From Planctomycetota bacterium (GTDB lineage Bacteria; Planctomycetota; GCA-002687715; DRQF01): DNA of 20,550 nt. Below are positions 15,675-20,550 of this stretch, one piece after another. Made by a program: the position numbers and the translations under genes. Under the pieces are notes generated by a model that had not been told where the DNA came from, searched no databases, and worked only from the letters and a program-made list of their open reading frames with translations. Positions within the stretch are counted from its first letter, which is position 1, and the number at the start of each line of letters is the position of its first letter. Location of the stretch: the NCBI GenBank assembly GCA_015485455.1, contig WFTN01000585.1:1-20550 (forward strand). Direction: 5' to 3'.

Positions 15675-15756
15675 GATATTGGCTCTTTGGATGATCCCGT
15701 GAACACGACTTGGTTCATAGAATCAAGCATGTCTCACTGAATGTCGCCAAGTAGAA

Positions 15757-17427
15757 CTAGGGTGTCATGAGCATCCGAATCCCGTTGGAACTTCTGATGG
15801 CAGGGCTACTTTCGAACATCTGAATGTGGACGAGTGACCCAGCGATGAAGGGTGACTGGCGGGAGACGTTTGGCACTTGAAGTTCGCCGAGGAGGTCGAA
15901 TCCGAAATTGCCAGTTTCGATGAGATTCGTGCTGTCAGATGCGACCAAGAGGGGAATGCCAAAGATAATGAGATCTGCTGGTGCAAAGCTCAAGCCAACA
16001 ATGCCAAAGCCGCCGGGGGTTCCACCAGTGCATGACAAGGTTCCAGTAAGCGAGTTGATGTCTCCGCTGTCCGGCATCCAATTCAAATCCAATTGAGTAT
16101 CCCCTACTTTGGAATCGTATTTCAGGATGGGCAAAGTTGGAGCAAGATAGACGCGCACATTCCCAGAGTGAGGAGCGTTGTCTGATTCAGCAGACGCCCC
16201 GATGATGAAGTCGGAGAAGCCGTCCAAGTTAATGTCGCCAATGATTGCAACCGATATTCCTTGAATGGATTGAAACCCTAACCCTGGGAGGTTGTGGAGA
16301 ATTGCTCCATCCTTTCCCGAAATAATCGTCGCACGGCCTCCATCGACGAAGCTTGCATCACTGAGAGGAGACCCTACGATGATGTCATTAAAGCCGTCTC
16401 CGTTGACATCTCCAGCAGGCCCTAAACGGCTGCCAAATTCCTCTGCCGCGTGCTGCCCTGAAACAGTGAAGATCGGCGCTCCATTGATGCCAGAATAAGC
16501 TCTTACTTTTCCTTTTCCGGCAAGGCTGAGCCCAACACCAGGTGCGCTTACAATGAAGTCGTCATAGCCATCCTGGTCGATGTCGCCAATGGAACCCACA
16601 GCAACTCCTACGCGGGTTCCTGATGGACCAGTGACAACATGAAGGGTGGCACCATTGGCACCTGAGAATACTTTTGCTTGGCCTTGGAGGCTGAGCCCAG
16701 CGTCTGCGGCGCCAACGATGAAGTCGGGAGTGTTGTCCCCATTTACATCACCGCAACCTGAAACCGAAACTCCGAAAATGTCTCCTGGGGCTGACCCGAA
16801 GATAGTATAGAGAACGCTTCCGTTGGCACCTGAAAACACTTGGATCGCCCCGGCATTCACGCCAACGAAATCTGAATTCGGAACGCCCACAATGAAGTCG
16901 GCTGAACCGTCTCCGTTTAGGTCATCTACCCCGGAAACGGAGAAACCGAATTGGTCTCCAGCGTTTGGACCGAAGGCTCGATGAAGGAGGCTGCCGTCAA
17001 AACCAGAGTAGACGTCGGCCCTTCCGGCTTTTAGGCCCATTGTCGAGTCGCCAGGAGCGCCAACAATAAAATCTGGGAAGCCATCATTGTTCACATCGCC
17101 GGCGTTGCCGACGGAAAAGCCGAATGAGGTGCCTGTCATGGGTTCGATGATCTGATGGATCAAGGAGCCGTCTGCACCTGAGTACACGCGAACACTCCCA
17201 GCAGTTGGATTAGTTGCCTGATAGTGAAACCCTGGAGAGGCCACGAGAATATCTGGAATACCATCACTGTTGACGTCACCGAGTCCAATGGCTGCCTCTC
17301 CTAGGTGTTCTTGCACGTTGTTTCCAGAAAATGTAAACGCAACGGTGGGCTGCGCGCTCAAATTTTGCCACGCGCATAGACCAAAAATAAAGACAAAGGC
17401 GAACTCCCGCATAAACAAAGCTTTCAT
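15757..17427 (-). CDS. Secreted FG-GAP repeat protein, seven-bladed beta-propeller
   Basis: A 556-residue exported protein with signal peptide at about 1-25 (cleavage near LSAQ). Seven FG-GAP/integrin-alpha-like repeats start near residues 51, 111, 169, 227, 282, 340 and 398. Most contain a calcium-binding DxNxDGxxD loop followed by FIVGAPG. Seven repeats of about 58 residues fit one closed seven-bladed propeller. Residues 431-556 form a separate C-terminal domain ending in SNGIRMLMTP, of a kind I associate with planctomycete secreted proteins; its function is unknown. It probably acts in adhesion or as a surface protein. The start at 17427 is chosen because GGAG lies seven bases upstream and the signal peptide follows at once; an in-frame start 18 codons earlier has no such site. 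A terminator lies downstream at 15640-15674. Confidence 0.92.
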   Translation of the reverse strand: MKALFMREFAFVFIFGLCAWQNLSAQPTVAFTFSGNNVQEHLGEAAIGLGDVNSDGIPDILVASPGFHYQATNPTAGSVRVYSGADGSLIHQIIEPMTGTSFGFSVGNAGDVNNDGFPDFIVGAPGDSTMGLKAGRADVYSGFDGSLLHRAFGPNAGDQFGFSVSGVDDLNGDGSADFIVGVPNSDFVGVNAGAIQVFSGANGSVLYTIFGSAPGDIFGVSVSGCGDVNGDNTPDFIVGAADAGLSLQGQAKVFSGANGATLHVVTGPSGTRVGVAVGSIGDIDQDGYDDFIVSAPGVGLSLAGKGKVRAYSGINGAPIFTVSGQHAAEEFGSRLGPAGDVNGDGFNDIIVGSPLSDASFVDGGRATIISGKDGAILHNLPGLGFQSIQGISVAIIGDINLDGFSDFIIGASAESDNAPHSGNVRVYLAPTLPILKYDSKVGDTQLDLNWMPDSGDINSLTGTLSCTGGTPGGFGIVGLSFAPADLIIFGIPLLVASDSTNLIETGNFGFDLLGELQVPNVSRQSPFIAGSLVHIQMFESSPAIRSSNGIRMLMTP

Positions 17428-17474
17428 GTTGTTACTCCGCAAGACAATTGTTGTTGAAATCTGAGAACTGTGTC

Positions 17475-17501
17475 GACTCAAGAGGTGATGACTCTCGAGT
17501 C
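17475..17501. repeat. Inverted repeat upstream of the FG-GAP gene
   Basis: GACTCAAGAG (17475-17484) and CTCTCGAGTC (17492-17501) are inverted repeats with one mismatch around seven bases. They lie 48-74 bases before the ATG at 17427. This is a candidate operator or leader hairpin. No clear -10/-35 pair was found beside it. Confidence 0.4.
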
Positions 17502-17728
17502 GGATGAGCAGGTGATGGTGATGTGGAAACGCCTATGTGTCGCCACTTTTCCAAACGTGGAGAAGCACAAGGCGTGCCATTCATGAAGCACGTTCTTTGG
17601 TCGTTTCCTCCGGTGAAATCGAGGTTGACGACCAAGATGGGCCTTGTATCTTTAATTGCTCTTAATATCTCGCCAGTGTGTTACCCGAGGGTTACGAGTC
17701 AGCAAGAAAACGCCTCACGGGTTCATCG

Positions 17729-17757
17729 AAAAAAAAGCCCAGAGTTTCCTCTGGGCT
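17729..17757 (-). terminator. Strong intrinsic terminator of the M1 peptidase gene
   Basis: Reading the minus strand, AGCCCAGAG and CTCTGGGCT form a perfect nine-base stem around a GAAA tetraloop, followed by a run of T (complement of 17729-17736). It begins 47 bases after the peptidase stop. On the plus strand the trailing run is weak, so it acts mainly on minus-strand transcripts. Confidence 0.92.
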
Positions 17758-17803
17758 TCTTGTGGATGTGGATGACTCAGGGCAATTGTGGACTGGCCTC
17801 GTC

Positions 17804-19711
17804 CTATTTCGCCCAGCGATCGTTGCGACGGTTGTTGTCGACAGCGCATCGATCCGGGTCGACGGTGGCTTTGATCACCTCACCATCGAACTCTAAGACT
17901 TTGCTGCGGTCACCCTTCATCCAGAAGGTCACAGGAATTGTCTGTCTGAGGGTGGAACCATCGGCCATGGTCACTTCAACTGTGGTGGGAGCGGTGGCGG
18001 TCCCCATGTCAGCCACAGTGACGAAGGATTTGCCGTCTTTGAATTCGACGTTGGTAATCGTCTGATCGAGGGTCCAAGTTTCAAAGAACCAAGTGCGGAA
18101 ATACCAACCTAAGTCCAGGCCTGAAACACGGGAGAATGTTGCAAACAGATCTTCTGGCCGTGGGTGCTTGAAAGCCCAATTCTTCACATAGTCTTGGAGT
18201 GTGCGATAGAAGGTGTCTGCTCCGATCATGGCACGGAGCTGGAGAAAGGCGGCGGATGTCTTGGCGTAGGTGGCGATACCATAGGCCATGGCTCCCACGC
18301 CGTAGTGGTCGGAGTGGGTCATAGTGGGGCGCTCCCAGTCTTTGCCTGCCATGGCGGCGTATTGAGCGATCTCGCCTTCGTCTGATCGATCTTCTTTCCA
18401 GTAGTCATTGGTTGCAAGGGCGGTCAAAGCGCTGGTCATGCCTTCGTCCATCCAGGCGTAGCGTTTCTCGTTGCTCCCGGCGATCATGGGGAACCACATG
18501 TGAATCAGCTCGTGGGTCACGACTCCGTGGATCGATCGTTGGCGGTTTCCGGCGGCAATGGTGGTCATCATGGGGAATTCCATGCCCCCACCGGAGGCAC
18601 CTTCGCAGGCGGAAACGTGGGGATATGGGTAGGGGTAGACGTGCTTCGACATGAATTCGATGGTGTGGCGGGCGTAGGCGGCGGCGTCTCGCCAACCCCG
18701 CTGAGCTTTCTGACGATAAACTGCATGGATCATGCTTGTTTTACCGTCCTCAGTCTTGGCATGAGTGGCATCCCACATGTAGTTATTGGCGCAACCAATA
18801 GCAAAGTCGCGCACGTTTTCGGCAACGAAGCGCCAAGTGAGTTTGCCATCATCGGCATCCGCCATGATGCCTGGCTTAGCGACCTCTGCGGCGGTGACGA
18901 TGTGAACAACGTCTTCCGTTTGACTGGCCATTTCTAATCGGTCCCTGGATCGGGCGCTCAAGACCTCCTCGGCATTTGCCAGCGAACCTGTGGCCCTGAC
19001 TATGAAGTTACTCGGGACGGTGAGAGATACGTCGTAGTCTCCATATCCCATGTAGAACTCGCCGCTGCCCATGTAGGGATCTGCCACCCAAGATTCGACA
19101 TCGTCGAAGACAGCCATCTGTGGATACCAGTACCCCAAGTAGAACAGATCTTCCCCGATCCGTCCGTTCCTAGGAGCTCCAACTTTTGGGACTTTGTATG
19201 ACCAGGGAATTCGTAGAATGACCTTTCCGCCAGAAACGATTTTCTTACGGAGAGAAATACTCAGCACGGTCCCGGATCTTCTCAGGCGCCGAACTCCATC
19301 CGTGGGTTGCATAGTGTTTGGATCCCACGTTGTGACATCCCCCAGAGTGACGCCCCCTGTGATTTCGACTTTCTGTGATCTGGGCGAATCATCCCGATGG
19401 AGGTTTTGGCGCAAGTGGACTCGCACAGACCGAAGACTTTTTGGCGAGTTGTTCAAGTAGGTGATGGTCGCGACCCCTTTTACGATTGCAGTCTTGGGAT
19501 CTAAGCTCGCGACTATCTTGTAGTTAGCGCGGTTGGTCCAATAATTCGGCCCTGGCTTCCCTTCTTTGGTTCTGGTGCCTTTCTCAAGGGCCTTGGTGAA
19601 GGCGTGGGTGTTCTTGGGAAGAGCATAACGCTCACGACTGTCTTGAGCGGACAAAGTGCCGGTGAGCAGGGTGAATAGGTACAGAGAAAAAACAAAGGAA
19701 AAGGACCGCAT
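17804..19711 (-). CDS. Secreted M1-family zinc metallopeptidase
   Basis: A 635-residue exported aminopeptidase-like enzyme with signal peptide at about 1-22 (cleavage near LSAQ). The N-terminal beta-rich domain (about 60-270) precedes the catalytic domain. There, His400-Glu-Leu-Ile-His404 and Glu423 (WMDEG) make the gluzincin HExxH-x18-E zinc site. GGMEFP at 375-380 stands where M1 enzymes have the substrate-binding GAMEN motif, so the exopeptidase signature is altered but recognisable. Residues after about 575 form a further small beta domain, rich in strands such as ITNVEFKDGKSFVTV. The start at 19711 is set by GGAGGT four bases upstream; an in-frame ATG six codons earlier is less likely. 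It probably degrades peptides in the periplasm or outside the cell. A strong terminator lies 47 bases downstream. Confidence 0.93.
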   Translation of the reverse strand: MRSFSFVFSLYLFTLLTGTLSAQDSRERYALPKNTHAFTKALEKGTRTKEGKPGPNYWTNRANYKIVASLDPKTAIVKGVATITYLNNSPKSLRSVRVHLRQNLHRDDSPRSQKVEITGGVTLGDVTTWDPNTMQPTDGVRRLRRSGTVLSISLRKKIVSGGKVILRIPWSYKVPKVGAPRNGRIGEDLFYLGYWYPQMAVFDDVESWVADPYMGSGEFYMGYGDYDVSLTVPSNFIVRATGSLANAEEVLSARSRDRLEMASQTEDVVHIVTAAEVAKPGIMADADDGKLTWRFVAENVRDFAIGCANNYMWDATHAKTEDGKTSMIHAVYRQKAQRGWRDAAAYARHTIEFMSKHVYPYPYPHVSACEGASGGGMEFPMMTTIAAGNRQRSIHGVVTHELIHMWFPMIAGSNEKRYAWMDEGMTSALTALATNDYWKEDRSDEGEIAQYAAMAGKDWERPTMTHSDHYGVGAMAYGIATYAKTSAAFLQLRAMIGADTFYRTLQDYVKNWAFKHPRPEDLFATFSRVSGLDLGWYFRTWFFETWTLDQTITNVEFKDGKSFVTVADMGTATAPTTVEVTMADGSTLRQTIPVTFWMKGDRSKVLEFDGEVIKATVDPDRCAVDNNRRNDRWAK

Positions 19712-19825
19712 GTAGACCTCCAGAGTCATCGAGAGAATAGGTGTTTCTTAGCTTACGCAGGAACTGCGACAATACGTCGAATAAAGCTGGACACCCTAGA
19801 CGCAGCAAAACCCTCCCGGGAAAGC

Positions 19826-19854
19826 GTGACAGCCGATCAACATTTCAGTATCAT
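19826..19854 (+). promoter_or_regulatory. Sigma-70-like promoter for the rightmost gene
   Basis: GTGACA (19826-19831) and TATCAT (19849-19854) are spaced by 17 bases, each five of six to consensus. Transcription would begin near 19861 and give a leader of about 24 bases before the ATG at 19885. It lies in the 173-base divergent spacer shared with the M1 peptidase gene, for which no equally good promoter was found. Confidence 0.55.
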
Positions 19855-19884
19855 ACCAGCCTCAGCAACGTGGAGAGATGATGC

Positions 19885-20550
19885 ATGACTTGTCGAATCG
19901 TTCTTTTGTGCCTTGGCCTCTATCTCGGTTGTTTTTGTCCTTTGCAGGCACAAGACGACGAGAAGGCGTTTAACGCCGATTACGCTAAGGTCCTCAGGTT
20001 CACAAAGATCAATCGCTGGACAAAGGCTGGGGATTTGCTCGATGATCTACTGACCAAACATGCAAGCGCTCCTTATGTCTTCAGTCGTAGGCGCGAAATC
20101 CTCGAATATCTCGAACGCTGTGCCTTTCACAGTAAGTATCCAGATGCCAAGCCCAAAGACGTCGTTTCTGGTGACCTCAAATCGTACGATCCTAAACGAG
20201 GCACCATTAAAATCACCTACAATGGTAATTTTCGCGATTTCGAGCGCAGCAATGGCCTTCGCATTCACAAGGCCAGGCTGACAGGGCCCGCCACGATTGA
20301 AGTCTCCGGCCCCAAGCACCCTATTGGCAAGCAGCTCATGGTCATGATCGATAGCTACAAGGATAACGCTTATACCGTTCTCTTCGGCTGCGAACAGGAG
20401 AACGATTCTTGGTTTCCGGCTCGCCTTCGTGGGCTCAAGAATGGCAAATGGGTTGATCTCGATTACAAAGAAATCTCTCCGGTTAAGGGTGGCAAGAAGT
20501 TTAAGTTCAAAATCAAAGTGAAGTCCACTTCGATCCAAGCGTCCTACAAC
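19885..20550 (+). CDS. Secreted protein of unknown function, 3' end beyond the window
   Basis: The first 222 codons of a gene that stays open to the window edge. ATG at 19885 has GGAGAG at 19872-19877, seven bases upstream, and is followed by a signal peptide at about 1-22 (MTCRIVLLCLGLYLGC, cleavage near LQAQ). ATG codons at 19878 and 19881 are not preferred. The signal could instead be a lipoprotein type, as Cys16 and Cys18 lie within it, but no clean lipobox is seen. Residues 28-75 look helical and charged. From about 90 on, alternating hydrophobic positions suggest a beta-rich domain (GTIKITYNGNF, TGPATIEVSGP, YTVLFGCEQENDSWFPARL), perhaps a carbohydrate- or laminin-like sandwich. I do not recognise a family. 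It is divergent from the M1 peptidase gene. Confidence 0.8.
   Translation, partial: MTCRIVLLCLGLYLGCFCPLQAQDDEKAFNADYAKVLRFTKINRWTKAGDLLDDLLTKHASAPYVFSRRREILEYLERCAFHSKYPDAKPKDVVSGDLKSYDPKRGTIKITYNGNFRDFERSNGLRIHKARLTGPATIEVSGPKHPIGKQLMVMIDSYKDNAYTVLFGCEQENDSWFPARLRGLKNGKWVDLDYKEISPVKGGKKFKFKIKVKSTSIQASYN

Larger units (their letters stand above)
15272..15756. other. Non-coding stretch between the protease and FG-GAP genes
   Basis: No convincing gene is seen in these 485 bases on either strand; the open frames are short and lack ribosome binding sites. The part nearest 15271 holds the promoter and leader of the protease gene. The part nearest 15757 holds the terminator of the FG-GAP gene. 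Between about 15400 and 15640 I see nothing recognisable. Confidence 0.6.
17428..17803. other. Non-coding stretch between the FG-GAP and M1 peptidase genes
   Basis: These 376 bases hold the inverted repeat at 17475-17501 and the M1 gene terminator at 17729-17757. A plus-strand open frame crosses the region and runs into the antisense of the peptidase gene. It is rejected because it would read through the terminator and has no ribosome binding site. Nothing else is recognised. Confidence 0.6.

Noticed and set aside
15757..17427. DNA-level tandem repeat array
   Set aside because: The periodicity comes from FG-GAP protein repeats that are diverged at the DNA level; this is not a satellite or CRISPR-like array.
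17523..18065. Plus-strand open frame across the FG-GAP/M1 spacer
   Set aside because: It runs through a strong terminator and then antisense to the M1 peptidase gene; no ribosome binding site or domain.
20047..20538. Minus-strand open frame at the right edge
   Set aside because: It is antisense to the partial secreted gene starting at 19885, which has a promoter, ribosome binding site and signal peptide.

Overview
The window reads as a chromosomal segment of a Gram-negative bacterium with a respiratory periplasm. I infer Planctomycetota, with moderate confidence. The pointers are many secreted proteins of unusual architecture (an FG-GAP beta-propeller protein with a compact C-terminal domain, a 1233-residue papain-like protease with tandem beta-sandwich repeats, a HEAT protein with a thioredoxin-like front) and intermediate base composition. 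No rRNA, tRNA, CRISPR array or transposase was seen.

Region 1 (about 64-8318, all + strand) is one tightly packed operon of eight genes for periplasmic nitrogen-oxide respiration. In order it encodes an N-terminally anchored tetraheme cytochrome, a Tat-exported four-cluster ferredoxin (NrfC/PsrB type), an NrfD/PsrC-type membrane subunit, an octaheme cytochrome of the hydroxylamine oxidoreductase (HAO) family, a 150-residue protein of unknown function, the chaperone NapD, the Mo-bisMGD nitrate reductase NapA, and a lipoprotein made of two tandem NapB-like diheme modules. Three junctions are 4-base ATGA overlaps. The simplest reading is a single nitrate-to-ammonium pathway. NapA makes nitrite, the octaheme cytochrome stands where NrfA would be expected, and the NrfCD module with the tetraheme cytochrome supplies quinol electrons. 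NapC, NapG/NapH and NrfA are absent from the window.

Region 2 (about 8329-15271, - strand) starts with a hairpin between the convergent operon and flagellin genes. It then holds an orphan short flagellin (GTG start), a DinB-like metal-site protein, a secreted HEAT-repeat protein and the large secreted C1A protease. The protease has a good sigma-70-like promoter, and an inverted repeat overlaps its -35 box.

Region 3 (about 15640-19711, - strand) holds an FG-GAP seven-bladed propeller protein and an M1-family metallopeptidase. Each is followed by a clear intrinsic terminator. Region 4 (19885-end, + strand) is the start of a divergent secreted protein of unknown function, cut by the window end and preceded by a good sigma-70-like promoter.
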